From HB2-32-21 sp041603535 (GTDB lineage Bacteria > Pseudomonadota > Gammaproteobacteria > Pseudomonadales > Porticoccaceae), in assembly GCA_041603535.1 (NCBI GenBank), contig JBFIEE010000002.1, forward strand, positions 47,830 through 111,829: a stretch of DNA of 64,000 nucleotides. Reading direction: 5' to 3'. The number at the start of each line of letters is the position of its first letter. Position 1 is the first letter of the stretch. Below are positions 8,909 through 18,234 of the stretch, piece by piece. The translations under genes were made by a program, and so were the position numbers. The notes under the pieces are model-generated. The model did no database searches, was not told where the DNA came from, and saw nothing but the letters and a program-made list of their open reading frames with translations.

Positions 8909-9481
8909 ATGACACGTATCTATACTCGCAGTGGCGATCGCGGTAGCACCGGGCTTGCCGATGGCACGCGGATATCCAAAACCGACCCGCGCATAGAAGC
9001 GATCGGTTCCGTGGATGAATGTAACGCCCAGCTCGGCCTGCTGATTAGCCTGCTTGAAAACCAGGCACTGGCGGAACCCTCCCCGGAAGGACAGACACTG
9101 GTAAACGATCTGCTACTTGTCCAGCATCAACTGTTCGACCTTGGCGCCATGCTGGCGGGCACCCCGGCAAGCCTGATCACTGCTCGCCATATCGAGGCAC
9201 TGGAACGCCGAATAGATCAGCTCGACGAGGCACTGCCACCCCTCAGACAGTTCGTGCTGCCGGGCGGAAGTATCGCCGCAGCCCAGGCCCACATCGTCCG
9301 GACCGCGTGTCGGCGCGCCGAACGAAGCATCTTCGTTGTCGCCCAAACCGGCAGCGCTCCCGCGGCAGTAATGCAGTTTCTCAACCGCTTGTCCGACTAC
9401 TTTTTTCTGGTCGCGCGAACTCTCTCCGCCACCGGCAAGGGCGATGTAAACTGGCTGCCAGAAGAACAACGCGGCGTCTGA
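8909..9481 (+). CDS. PduO-type cob(I)alamin adenosyltransferase
   Basis: Transfers adenosyl from ATP to cob(I)alamin to make adenosylcobalamin. The 190-residue chain begins with the ATP-binding loop TRIYTRSGDRGSTGLADG, has the conserved GSVDECNAQLG and, near the C terminus, RRAERS and LNRLSDYFFLVAR. All are hallmarks of the ATR/PduO family. It starts 51 bases after ampG on the same strand, possibly co-transcribed. No B12 biosynthesis genes are nearby. B12-dependent chemistry is plausible for the radical SAM enzyme at 18235, but that class uses cobalamin without needing an adenosyl ligand. Confidence 0.95.
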   Translation: MTRIYTRSGDRGSTGLADGTRISKTDPRIEAIGSVDECNAQLGLLISLLENQALAEPSPEGQTLVNDLLLVQHQLFDLGAMLAGTPASLITARHIEALERRIDQLDEALPPLRQFVLPGGSIAAAQAHIVRTACRRAERSIFVVAQTGSAPAAVMQFLNRLSDYFFLVARTLSATGKGDVNWLPEEQRGV

Positions 9482-9562
9482 AGGTATTGATTGTTAAACA
9501 GAAAAGCGGTGAAGTCCGGTAACCAGCAGAGGTTCTCCAAGAAAGCGCCTGTTGCGCCATCG

Positions 9563-10444
9563 TTAAGCAACTATCACCAGAAGCGCAATCACCACCAGCC
9601 AGCAGACAATCGCGTTGAAAAACAACCGCTCGACCCGTCGCACCTCGCCGCTGACCGAGGCGCCGGTCAGCTCGGCATCCGTTGTTATTGCCGAGTCCCG
9701 CTCTTCCTCAACACTGCCCAACGCGCCGTTTACCCAGGTTAACAGCGTTTGCTGCGTGCTTTGGTCGCCCCAGAATAATTCGCGCCAGTATCGCAAGCCG
9801 CGATTAAAGTGGCCGACCAGCGCCAGCGTCAGACCAACCACCCTGAGCGGCAGCCACTCCATCAGCCACAACCACGCCCGCCCGCTTTCACGCGTGCTCT
9901 CCGCCGATGATTCGTTTTGCCAATACAACACCGACAAACGGTAAAGCAACGCCAGAGGGGCACCACCAACCAGAAACCAGAACAACACTGCCAACTGCCT
10001 CTCAAAATAGCTATAGGCGAGACGCGCTTTTAATTCTTCCAGAAAACCCGCGCCGTCCATCGCTTGGCCGTCGCTGGCATCAACCGTAAACACCGCCAAA
10101 CCACGAAATGCTGCCTGGAGATCATCCCGCTCCAGATCGTCAACCAGTTCATCCACCTGTGCGCGGGAATCGCCGCGGCCAAAAGCATAAAGTAGCACCC
10201 ATAGATTGAGCAGGAAAAACGGCAGGCCCAGGGCGAAATTGCCGATCAGGTTGTTAGCGAGGTATACCGCCAGCACGGGCAATCCCAGCGTCACCACCAT
10301 GCCAATACCTGTGGCGCCACCCAGTGCCTGCCCGAGCCTAACCTTCTCCTGCCAGTCAGCGAACCAGTGATCGTGCTGGATCACGGCAAAAAAGTGAGGC
10401 TGATAGAGCAGAATCAGGCCGCAGACGACAGCGAGAAATTCCAT
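9563..10444 (-). CDS. ampE: AmpE-like inner-membrane protein
   Basis: A 293-residue membrane protein of the AmpE/CobD-related family, linked to beta-lactamase induction through the ampDE operon; its biochemical role is undefined. The N-terminal MEFLAVVCGLILLYQPHFF, four or so hydrophobic stretches and the FWFLVGGAPLALLYRL segment fit the family (E. coli AmpE 284 aa). Start supported by GAGG. It follows ampD on the same strand after a 126-base gap and ends convergent with the adenosyltransferase. Confidence 0.85.
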   Translation of the reverse strand: MEFLAVVCGLILLYQPHFFAVIQHDHWFADWQEKVRLGQALGGATGIGMVVTLGLPVLAVYLANNLIGNFALGLPFFLLNLWVLLYAFGRGDSRAQVDELVDDLERDDLQAAFRGLAVFTVDASDGQAMDGAGFLEELKARLAYSYFERQLAVLFWFLVGGAPLALLYRLSVLYWQNESSAESTRESGRAWLWLMEWLPLRVVGLTLALVGHFNRGLRYWRELFWGDQSTQQTLLTWVNGALGSVEEERDSAITTDAELTGASVSGEVRRVERLFFNAIVCWLVVIALLVIVA

Positions 10445-10570
10445 GGACTTACCTCAGAGAGCACTGACCGGGTTAACCAACTCGGCCAAATTATTGTCGT
10501 TAATATTAAACATCCTTTGTGCTTTGCGGTGACTCGACCGCAAAGAAAGTTCAAGGTGCACGAGGGTAGG

Positions 10571-11152
10571 CTAGAACCCCACACTCGCCAGATATCGCGG
10601 CCAGTCGAACGACGCCCCAGGGTCAGTTTTTCGCCCCGGCGCCACGTCACAATGGCCGACAAGGCGTGCCCTGTTCAAGCCCGGGTAAACCGTCATCAAG
10701 TGTCGCGTGACGGCCGCCAGCGCCTGATACTGCGCCTCCGTATAGGCTGTGTCATCCGTGCCTTCCAGTTCAATGCCGATCGAGTAGTCATTACAATTAT
10801 CGCGACCTGCAAAGCTGGAGTGGCCCGCATGCCAGGCCCTCTCTGTGAAGGGCACAAACTGGGTCACCTGACCCTGGCGTTCAATAAACAGATGCGCGGA
10901 AACTTCCAGCGAGGCGATTTCGGCAAAATATGGATGCTCATCCGGGTTTAGTCTGTTACAAAACAGTTGCTCAACGTAGCCACCGCCAAAGCAACCCGGC
11001 GGCAGGCTTATGTTGTGCACAACGAGCAAAGATACCTCACCATTGCCAGGTCGCGGACTGCGATTTGGTGACGGGACGCGTCGGGCCGTCACCAACCAGC
11101 CATCTTCGATCAAGTGGGAAACCACGGATTTCGTTCCCGGCATGACCAGCAT
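10571..11152 (-). CDS. ampD: 1,6-anhydro-N-acetylmuramyl-L-alanine amidase AmpD
   Basis: Cytosolic zinc amidase that cuts the stem peptide from anhydro-muropeptides imported by AmpG, so preventing ampC induction. About 193 residues. Amidase_2 zinc ligands are visible as the histidine in LLVVHNISLPPG and the His/Asp pair in GHCDVAPGRKTDPG. The AmpD-specific loop FGGGYVEQLFCNRL is present. The start is uncertain: TTG at 11158, ATG at 11152 and ATG at 11143 are in frame, none with a good ribosome site. It begins about 15 bases after the DUF1631 gene ends, so it is probably translated from a shared transcript with ampE. Confidence 0.95.
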   Translation of the reverse strand: MLVMPGTKSVVSHLIEDGWLVTARRVPSPNRSPRPGNGEVSLLVVHNISLPPGCFGGGYVEQLFCNRLNPDEHPYFAEIASLEVSAHLFIERQGQVTQFVPFTERAWHAGHSSFAGRDNCNDYSIGIELEGTDDTAYTEAQYQALAAVTRHLMTVYPGLNRARLVGHCDVAPGRKTDPGASFDWPRYLASVGF

Positions 11153-11167
11153 GACCAATAGCGGCGC

Positions 11168-13717
11168 TTATAACCCCTGATCTGTCGAATGGTCTCTGGC
11201 ATCACGAATCACTTCCGCAAGAGCGTCGTCAAAAAGATGGGAATTATCGAGCACAATCAACTTACCCTCCTTCAGCTTGACGGCAAGGCGACCCCGACTT
11301 TCCACGGTCACTTTCTGACCGCAGCGATCGCCAAAGACAAAATTCCCCGAAGGTTTGACAACACCGAGCAGGCGGCAGCGCCGCGACTGCGCGTCAGCAT
11401 TATTTGCCAGCTCCACCCAGGCACCTTTTTTAAGAGCGTCAACTTGCATCAAAAAACTTTCATCCACCAGGCCAGCTAAGGTCTCCTCGGGGACGAGGCG
11501 CTCGCCCGGCACCTCGACATCAATACTGTCAACCAATACTCGCAGGGTCACGTCACGGGCTTGTTCGGCGTCGGCTTTATCAAAGATAATGGGATGCAGG
11601 TTCTCCGCTCTATCCTTATCGAGTAATAAATAACGGCGCACATTGTCCAACATACGGCGCACTTCATAGCCTTCATAGGAGATATCCGTCAACGCCTCCC
11701 CCAGGGTGCCGAGCAGGCCATCAACCGCTTGATCATCAGTTGCCTCCGCGGTTTCAAGCGCCAGTAACCGATCGAGCAGGCGCACGCCCCGGGCCCATTG
11801 TTCTGAACTGGTACCGTACTTCAAGCGGGCGATAAACAACACCCGACTCCAGGCTTTTTCGACAAACTCTATTATCGCGTAGCCGTACTGATACCCCACC
11901 ATACGCGGGATAACTATATCCTCCACACTGCGGCGCGCCTCGTTGATTTTCTCCCGTCCGGCCTCCTGCTCGATCACCCGCTGTTCCAGCCTGGCGATCC
12001 GCCGTCGATCCGCTTCGACGAATTTAATAAAGTCCGACAGCAAATCCGTCAGCTTGCCCAGGTCAGCTTCGGCAGCTTGCAAGCCCTCGATAACTTCGTC
12101 CAGTTTTCGATACAGTGGATCCGCGGATAAATTGTCGGTGCTCTGTAAGCTGTTAGCGACCGCGGCAACCTCATTAAGCAAGCGCCTGACCGGATGCTGA
12201 TCACGATCAAACAACGACGGGTCAGCCAGCGCGCATTGCGTGGCAGGCAGTTCAATGCGCGCAAACATCGCCACCAGCCTGTCGGGTACCCAGCGCCGCG
12301 CGCAGGTCGAACTAAACAGGCGATCAACAAGCGTCACGATGGTCTGATCGATCTCATCCAGGTCGACAAATGTCTGGCCCTGTTGTGCTAACAAATCGTC
12401 AATTTGCGCCCGAATGCCGCGCACAGGCCTGGGCTCGCGCTGACCGTGCTCTGCGCCGCAGGTATTGCCGGAGACACCGTCAGCCACGCCGTTGGATCGG
12501 CCGTTAGAAAGGCCATTGCAACAAGCACGGGCACGACCATTGGCATCATTGTCACCACAGGCGGTATCGTGATCAGGCGTCTGGCGAGCACGATTTCTAA
12601 GCATATCCATCAATTCGTCACAGGGGATTCTGCGGCTTTTGGCATGCGGGGCGCTGTCAACCTTATTCCGTGGCGGCGCAGCGATGTCACGCGCGGAACA
12701 CGATTCTGTTGCACCCGAATGCCGCCCCGCTTCGCTTGCATCAAACGTCGCGTCATACTGTTCCGCACCCTCCGCGATCGCCCCGGCGACAGAGTTACCC
12801 CTTGGGACAGAGTTACCCCTTGAATAGTTATGCCCCAAATCCTTGCGCGCTGACAGGAGGGGGCGCAGGCTGGCAATCAGTCGGCTGGGAGGGCGCACAG
12901 CGTCGACTTTACGTCGACCTGCCAAGCCGTCAGTGCGGGCGTCTATTTCGCCCCGAGTCCGCCCCGGATTCCCGGGACCGACCGCCTCATTTCGCTCCTC
13001 AGCAACGTTTCTGGTTCGCCCGCCGTTAATCGCCTCGGGCTTGATATCGGGCAGAATACCCAGATCCACCAACAGGCAGTTATTCTGATCCAGCAGCTCG
13101 TCAAGCCCGTTCAGCACCTGTTGTTGAAAAAGCTTCAACAGGGACAACCTGGGCTGTAAAGCGATATCGAGGGGACGCAGTGCCAACGCGAACTGCTCGG
13201 CAATTACTTCTGGACTAAACGGCAGCCGGGCCAGGTTGAGCTCCGTACCCGCGATCTCCGCGACACGGCGCTGCAACAAATGCAATGCGCCATGGTTATT
13301 GGCTACCGCGGCAGACACCATCACGTCAAACGCGATAATTTCTTCCAGATCGTCGTCACCAAGCAGGGACAATGGCCCATTATCAACCGCATAGCCGTCA
13401 CCAGCCTCGGACCCTGGCGTTCGCCCCAGGCTATCAAAACCGGCGGATACGCCGTTCAGCCACCGCTCGATCACATCGCGCCGGTCCGCCCGGAGCAGCT
13501 TGATAGCGTCAAAGTACTGGGTCTGGCTCGCCGCGCACTCCAGGTCGTCGGCCTTCTCGAAAAGCACCTCTGTCACCAGATCAAACAGGATCCCGGACCG
13601 CTCGGTGAGGAAGTTGTGTGTTCTATCCCTCAGCATTTTCAGGGACGCAAGACGAGCCCGGTTGTAACCATCAACCGGACGACGGGGGGTGGATTGTAGG
13701 GGCGGTTCGTTCAACAA
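11168..13717 (-). CDS. DUF1631 family protein, unknown function
   Basis: An 849-residue soluble protein. The N-terminal part (about 20-210: MLRDRTHNFL, LLGDDDLEEIIAFDVMV) and the C-terminal part (about 430-840: VDRLFSSTC, VVKPSGNFVFGDRCG) match DUF1631, known in many gammaproteobacteria without an established function. Between them, residues about 250-430 form a low-complexity linker rich in Arg, Gly, Asn and Ser, including the duplicated RGNSVP/RGNSVA unit and an NG-rich stretch (NGLSNGRSNGVADG). The C-terminal beta-rich end could be a PilZ-like fold, but I cannot prove it. First gene of a likely DUF1631-ampD-ampE unit. Divergent from nadC across a 391-base gap. Confidence 0.85.
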   Translation of the reverse strand: MLNEPPLQSTPRRPVDGYNRARLASLKMLRDRTHNFLTERSGILFDLVTEVLFEKADDLECAASQTQYFDAIKLLRADRRDVIERWLNGVSAGFDSLGRTPGSEAGDGYAVDNGPLSLLGDDDLEEIIAFDVMVSAAVANNHGALHLLQRRVAEIAGTELNLARLPFSPEVIAEQFALALRPLDIALQPRLSLLKLFQQQVLNGLDELLDQNNCLLVDLGILPDIKPEAINGGRTRNVAEERNEAVGPGNPGRTRGEIDARTDGLAGRRKVDAVRPPSRLIASLRPLLSARKDLGHNYSRGNSVPRGNSVAGAIAEGAEQYDATFDASEAGRHSGATESCSARDIAAPPRNKVDSAPHAKSRRIPCDELMDMLRNRARQTPDHDTACGDNDANGRARACCNGLSNGRSNGVADGVSGNTCGAEHGQREPRPVRGIRAQIDDLLAQQGQTFVDLDEIDQTIVTLVDRLFSSTCARRWVPDRLVAMFARIELPATQCALADPSLFDRDQHPVRRLLNEVAAVANSLQSTDNLSADPLYRKLDEVIEGLQAAEADLGKLTDLLSDFIKFVEADRRRIARLEQRVIEQEAGREKINEARRSVEDIVIPRMVGYQYGYAIIEFVEKAWSRVLFIARLKYGTSSEQWARGVRLLDRLLALETAEATDDQAVDGLLGTLGEALTDISYEGYEVRRMLDNVRRYLLLDKDRAENLHPIIFDKADAEQARDVTLRVLVDSIDVEVPGERLVPEETLAGLVDESFLMQVDALKKGAWVELANNADAQSRRCRLLGVVKPSGNFVFGDRCGQKVTVESRGRLAVKLKEGKLIVLDNSHLFDDALAEVIRDARDHSTDQGL
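12788..12822. repeat. 18-bp tandem duplication inside the DUF1631 gene
   Basis: Two near-identical copies of an 18-mer (period exactly 18, 12788-12805 and 12806-12822), encoding the repeated RGNSV(P/A) in the disordered linker. Frame is kept. Confidence 0.85.
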
Positions 13718-14108
13718 CCGAGCCTTGCTTGCATCAAAACCACGTTTTATCCCATTACATTAATAGAAAATAAAAATAGCAGATAAATAACAAATGCAAA
13801 CGGAAAACGACTCTATTTTTCATAGAGTTATGAGCCGATCTTGCTCATATACATTATATTTGTCAAGTATCTTTACGTTAAGCCTGCCGAGCAATACAGG
13901 CCCGCTGAGTCCTTCCTACCCATCCAGTAGCGAGGCCCGTCGCCCACACGCCTGCGCCAGAGCAATAGCTGACCATAACATCCGGTACCAGACTCCGGAT
14001 TTTGCTAAAATGCCCCGGCCCGGACAGCACCGTCGTCCGTGCACATTGCATAAATAACCAATTGCGCCGGATAACCGGTTAACCAATCAGGCAAGCGAGG
14101 GCCAAACC
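13718..14108. other. Divergent promoter region between DUF1631 and nadC
   Basis: This 391-base gap is A/T-rich on its left half and G/C-rich on its right. It contains two adjacent perfect stem-loops (13811-13849) and a TAAAAT hexamer at 14006-14011 that could be a -10 for nadC. No coding sequence or tRNA is evident. Confidence 0.6.
13811..13849. repeat. Two adjacent perfect inverted repeats
   Basis: CTCTAT/ATAGAG (13811-13816 and 13822-13827) is followed after one base by TATGAGC/GCTCATA (13829-13835 and 13843-13849). There is no T-run on either side, so a terminator is unlikely. Operator sites or RNA structure in the DUF1631 leader are possible. Confidence 0.6.
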
Positions 14109-14963
14109 GTGTTGGATCCAGCTCTACAACCGGCGCTACAACAGGACATCATCACCAGTGTGCAGCGGGCGCTGGCCGAAGATATTGGCAGTGGCGACAT
14201 TACCGCGCAGTTGATTCCAGCGGACAGCGAATCTGCAGCGACGATTATTTCCCGCGAAGCTGCGGTGATCTGCGGCATTCCCTGGGTTAACGAGGTGTTC
14301 CGTCAACTTGATTCCGGCATCACCCTGGACTGGGCAGTGGCCGATGGTGACAATATCGCCGCGAACCAGACCCTGTGCACGCTCCAGGGCAATTCGCGCG
14401 CACTGCTAAGCGGCGAGCGCACCGCGCTTAACTTTTTGCAAACCCTGTCCGGCACCGCCACGGTATCGCGGCAATACGCGAAACTGGTCGAGCACGCCAG
14501 CACCCGTATTCTTGATACCCGCAAAACCCTGCCCGGCCTGCGGCTGGCGCAGAAGTATGCGGTCAAAACCGGGGGTTGCCATAATCACCGCCTCGGCCTT
14601 TACGATGCCTTTCTGATCAAGGAAAACCATATCGCCGCCTGTGGCGGGATCGACAAGGCGGTGGCGCGGGCGCGCGAACTCGCGCCTGACAAGCCCATCG
14701 AAGTCGAGGTGGAGACGCTCGACGAACTGGCACAGGCCCTGGCCGCACAGGCCGACCGCATCATGCTGGATAATTTTTCGGAACAGGATCTGCGGGAGGC
14801 CCTCAGCCTGAGTCGGCAATCTAACGTAGAACTGGAAGTATCGGGCAATATCGACAAGGACAGTCTGCGCCAGCGCGCCAGCTTAGGGCTTGACTTTATT
14901 TCTATCGGTGCGCTGACCAAACACTGCCACGCGGTAGATTTTTCAATGCGAATCCAGATATGA
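14109..14963 (+). CDS. nadC: Nicotinate-nucleotide pyrophosphorylase (quinolinate phosphoribosyltransferase)
   Basis: Converts quinolinate plus PRPP to nicotinate mononucleotide, CO2 and PPi in NAD synthesis. The 284-residue protein has the typical ALAEDIGSGDITAQLI, RTALNFLQTLSGTAT, LDTRKTLPGLR, KTGGCHNHRLGLYD and IMLDNF motifs. Translation begins at GTG behind a GAGGG ribosome site. In Pseudomonas nadC borders pilA; here an 8-kb block separates them. Confidence 0.97.
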   Translation: MLDPALQPALQQDIITSVQRALAEDIGSGDITAQLIPADSESAATIISREAAVICGIPWVNEVFRQLDSGITLDWAVADGDNIAANQTLCTLQGNSRALLSGERTALNFLQTLSGTATVSRQYAKLVEHASTRILDTRKTLPGLRLAQKYAVKTGGCHNHRLGLYDAFLIKENHIAACGGIDKAVARARELAPDKPIEVEVETLDELAQALAAQADRIMLDNFSEQDLREALSLSRQSNVELEVSGNIDKDSLRQRASLGLDFISIGALTKHCHAVDFSMRIQI

Positions 14964-15076
14964 GTCGTCCATGTGGAAAAATTTAACCATCATGAGCTGG
15001 CGGTCATTTCTATCGACATACTTGCGAGCCAAACACACAAAAAATAAAGGCATAACACCACAATACTAAAACAGCC

Positions 15077-15991
15077 TTATTGACCGGTACGACGACGGAA
15101 ATAAAACCCGCAGGCGGATAAGCAAAGTCTGACCAGGTTAAAGGAAATTCCGCCAAATATTATTGCGGTGGATACTGCTTGCCAATCAAGACCAAATCCT
15201 CGCGATAGAGCAGCATATGTCACGCTATCAACCCCCAACCCACCCGGCGATAAAATCATTATGCCTACCGCGTTTGAAAAAACCTGACAAACAAAGTTTT
15301 GAGCAAATGTTATATCGGTAAACGCCTGAATCAGAAACATATTTTTTTGTAAATTTAAAAGGAACGAAAAGATCGCTGCCGACGACAATGCAAAGATTCT
15401 TAAAATAGAAAAATCATAGACATGAATCACCCTAATCCTTGGAAATATATATCTCATATAAACGCAGTGAAATATTTTTAAAAACAATAAAATTCCAAAT
15501 ATTCCGTAAAACATATAAGAAATTCCAAAATCAGCAAAATAGGATTTCAAGCATATAGACCCCGGCAAGCATTCGTCGCGAAAAAGAAGTAGAAACGCGA
15601 CTAGAACGCCCACGATCTGAACCACTACATCAAAAAGTTTATCTACTACGACTCCGCCAGTGTACTCAGCAACTCGAGGAGTGATAGATTTTCTATATAA
15701 AAAAGGTATTGCCAGCTCTCCAGATTTTCCCGGCGTTAACCCTGTAAAAAAGAGGCTTGTCAAATAAATATGTACAATATTTCTTGGCTCTATTGAACGA
15801 CCAAAAAGTATTATCCACCGCGCGACACCTATGAGAACCATTAAAAGATAGCATCCCAAGGAGAGCAGAATGTAAAGATAATCAGCACGAGATAAAAAAT
15901 GGAATATTTTCTCTAGGCCGATCAGATATATAACTGCACCTGTGGCAACTGGGCCTACCAGAAGTCCTATCCTTAAAAAAGCTCGGCCCAT
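15077..15991 (-). CDS. Flippase-like / LPG-synthase-TM family membrane protein
   Basis: A 304-residue polytopic protein with about seven to eight membrane helices. The segment FFTGLTPGKSGELAIPFLY is the hallmark of the UPF0104/AglD/HpnL-like transmembrane family (lysylphosphatidylglycerol-synthase TM region). Members are proposed to help move or build polyprenyl- or lipid-linked glycoconjugates. It lacks any C-terminal aminoacyl-transfer domain, so it is not MprF. It is the last gene of the minus-strand accessory block, 29 bases after the GT2/pyruvyltransferase gene. The DNA is markedly A+T-rich (15421-15480 has 17 G/C of 60), unlike nadC (14701-14760 has 41 of 60), which suggests acquisition from elsewhere. 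Confidence 0.82.
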   Translation of the reverse strand: MGRAFLRIGLLVGPVATGAVIYLIGLEKIFHFLSRADYLYILLSLGCYLLMVLIGVARWIILFGRSIEPRNIVHIYLTSLFFTGLTPGKSGELAIPFLYRKSITPRVAEYTGGVVVDKLFDVVVQIVGVLVAFLLLFRDECLPGSICLKSYFADFGISYMFYGIFGILLFLKIFHCVYMRYIFPRIRVIHVYDFSILRIFALSSAAIFSFLLNLQKNMFLIQAFTDITFAQNFVCQVFSNAVGIMILSPGGLGVDSVTYAALSRGFGLDWQAVSTAIIFGGISFNLVRLCLSACGFYFRRRTGQ

Positions 15992-16020
15992 CTATGTATC
16001 TGCAATGCTATCTAAAAACA

Positions 16021-18219
16021 TTAGGCGCACATCCATGCGACTATATTTCCTATGTCATCATGATTCTTTCGCGCCAAATACTCTATCTTCTGGACTGGGG
16101 GTATCGATTCAAAGGAAGTCAAGCGACGAATCTCACTGTAACACTCATCCCCCCATGCCGGGGAGACTTTCACCAGTCCATTCTTACCATATTCGCTACA
16201 AAAATTCCTCACTTTGTCTGCGTAATCAATTGCGATATATGGAACGGATTCGTTGTAGGCAAATATCAACGGATGCAATCTCATGGAGATCATGATATTA
16301 CACCTCTTAACAATAGCTTGAATCTGACCGGCATATAATACCCTACAATCTACCAGATAAATGTTGGTTTCATCGCCGATTTCTTTGATCAAACGGCTAC
16401 AAAGTAGTTCGTCTTCAGGATTCATTGTCGGGATCAATACCACAAAATACCCGCTTCCAATTAACTGCCGCACAAGTCGAACTGAGTTATCAAGACTCGA
16501 CGCATTTAATTCATTACCACTTCCATATATTTTATCAAAGCTCTCCCACGCACAGGGAGTGAATCCAACCACCGAATCACTCTCAATATTTGGAAATTTT
16601 CCAACCGACAGTGATTTCTGACCAAAAGCAAAATCGTTGCTTACGGGCTGAACATTTCGGCCTAGTGATCTTAAAATAGAGTCCGAAGCTTTATCCCTCA
16701 GCGATAAAAAACTTCTTTTTCCAAAACAGCATTTTAAAAGATACTTTGACAGCTTTTTATCCAGTGGGCCGACTCCAGCGCTCGCCATACCGGTACGACC
16801 ACCGCACAACCTTACCACCATAAAAAAAAGTCCAACAGCATAGAAACGTATCAAGCTTAAATCGTGAAACCAATGTCCACCGCATATCAATATTCTTGGC
16901 CTGGCACATATCACCGGCACAAGCCCCGACGCTGAGATAATGGTCCGCATGGCCACTACTCTCGACGTTTCTGTTGGCGAAAATATATCCAACGCCATGC
17001 GCAACATATTCTTTCGCTTCCCAGGGATACCTCTAATATCGACTCCGGAAGGTCCGATGGCTAGCACGTATAAACTTGCCTTATCTCTATACTCATCACA
17101 CCGACTCATCAAACCGTCACAAAAAGACGAAAATATTGCCTCATCGCCTTTATTACCAGAATTCTTTAAAACAACAAAATAAACTCTGTTTTTACTATTG
17201 CCCTGTTTTCTAAAGAACTCCCTAGCAAGACCAAGACCGTAACACCAATGCGTAACGGCGTATAAACTGGCTAGACGAAATGCATACTGGATCTTTCTTT
17301 CCCTTAGCGCAACGAACGACGAATAGATAAGCATAACGCTCAGGTATAACGGAAACGTTAGAATCGATAAAATCGGAAAGACATACACTATTGAAAATAG
17401 TCTTGGATGCTTGTGAATCAGATGGTATCTTCCTTGCCCGTACGCATACATATTCTTGCCCCAGCTGCGGAAACTACTCCGCTGATGATGAATCACCTCC
17501 GCATTCGGAATATAGAATATTTTTCCTCCAATATTTTTCAGCCTACAGGAAAAGTCCGCATCCTCTCCTACCAGCGCAAAATGCTCGTCAAACCCGTCTA
17601 GATCCTCTAACGCCTCCCGTTTTACCATGATATTAAGCGTTGGCAGGTGATCCACTTCACGAATATCAGCGTAAGTAGTGCCCTGAACCGAGCCTCTCGA
17701 CCCAAGATAAGTATTTAGCATTACTTTTAAAACCGGATAAAATTTCCCGCAATCAGGGGGCACATTGCCCCCACCAACAGCATCGGCATTTAGCGCTATT
17801 AGATTTTTATGTAATACCGACAACCAATCCGGTGGCGCAACACAGTCCGCGTCGATATAGGCCACAAGGCCGCCTGATGCACGGCGCCAACCCATATTTC
17901 TACTGCATGCGATAGATGGAACAGGATTACTGACAACTATTAATTTTTCGCATGTTTCCTTAGCTAGCTCTAATGTTCTGTCAGTACTGGCATTATCGAC
18001 AAGAATTATTTCTATAGGAATATGCTCCATACCTGTCTGGTGTACAATTGAGTTTAGACAGGCGCCTATTTTAAGTTCTTCGTTTTTCGCGACAACAATT
18101 ACGCTAATCCCATTATCGCTATTTTTTTTAGTATCTTCGCGCAAATTGCTAGCTCCACAAAATTGATCAACATGCTTGTCTTCCGGACCTGTGAGGCGCC
18201 CCAGCAGACTAAACGGCAT
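16021..18219 (-). CDS. Fused family-2 glycosyltransferase and polysaccharide pyruvyltransferase
   Basis: A 732-residue protein with two catalytic modules. Residues about 38-270 are a GT-A glycosyltransferase: ISVIVVAKNEE, LVDNASTDRTLE, the metal-binding DADC and GEDADFSCRL. A hydrophobic segment at about 285-315 (FSIVYVFPILSILTFPLYLS) anchors it to the membrane. From about 355 a pyruvyltransferase fold begins (VYFVVLKNSGNKGDEAIFSS); ILICGGHWFHD, GMASAGVGPLD, FLSLRDKASD and ISMRLHPLIFAY are typical of the CsaB/WcaK family, which adds ketal-pyruvate from PEP to sugars. Frame is continuous, so the fusion is not an annotation artefact. First about 35 residues are polar and the true start may be slightly downstream. 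It follows the radical SAM gene by 15 bases. Confidence 0.85.
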   Translation of the reverse strand: MPFSLLGRLTGPEDKHVDQFCGASNLREDTKKNSDNGISVIVVAKNEELKIGACLNSIVHQTGMEHIPIEIILVDNASTDRTLELAKETCEKLIVVSNPVPSIACSRNMGWRRASGGLVAYIDADCVAPPDWLSVLHKNLIALNADAVGGGNVPPDCGKFYPVLKVMLNTYLGSRGSVQGTTYADIREVDHLPTLNIMVKREALEDLDGFDEHFALVGEDADFSCRLKNIGGKIFYIPNAEVIHHQRSSFRSWGKNMYAYGQGRYHLIHKHPRLFSIVYVFPILSILTFPLYLSVMLIYSSFVALRERKIQYAFRLASLYAVTHWCYGLGLAREFFRKQGNSKNRVYFVVLKNSGNKGDEAIFSSFCDGLMSRCDEYRDKASLYVLAIGPSGVDIRGIPGKRKNMLRMALDIFSPTETSRVVAMRTIISASGLVPVICARPRILICGGHWFHDLSLIRFYAVGLFFMVVRLCGGRTGMASAGVGPLDKKLSKYLLKCCFGKRSFLSLRDKASDSILRSLGRNVQPVSNDFAFGQKSLSVGKFPNIESDSVVGFTPCAWESFDKIYGSGNELNASSLDNSVRLVRQLIGSGYFVVLIPTMNPEDELLCSRLIKEIGDETNIYLVDCRVLYAGQIQAIVKRCNIMISMRLHPLIFAYNESVPYIAIDYADKVRNFCSEYGKNGLVKVSPAWGDECYSEIRRLTSFESIPPVQKIEYLARKNHDDIGNIVAWMCA

Positions 18220-18234
18220 ACATCTTAAAAGCGT

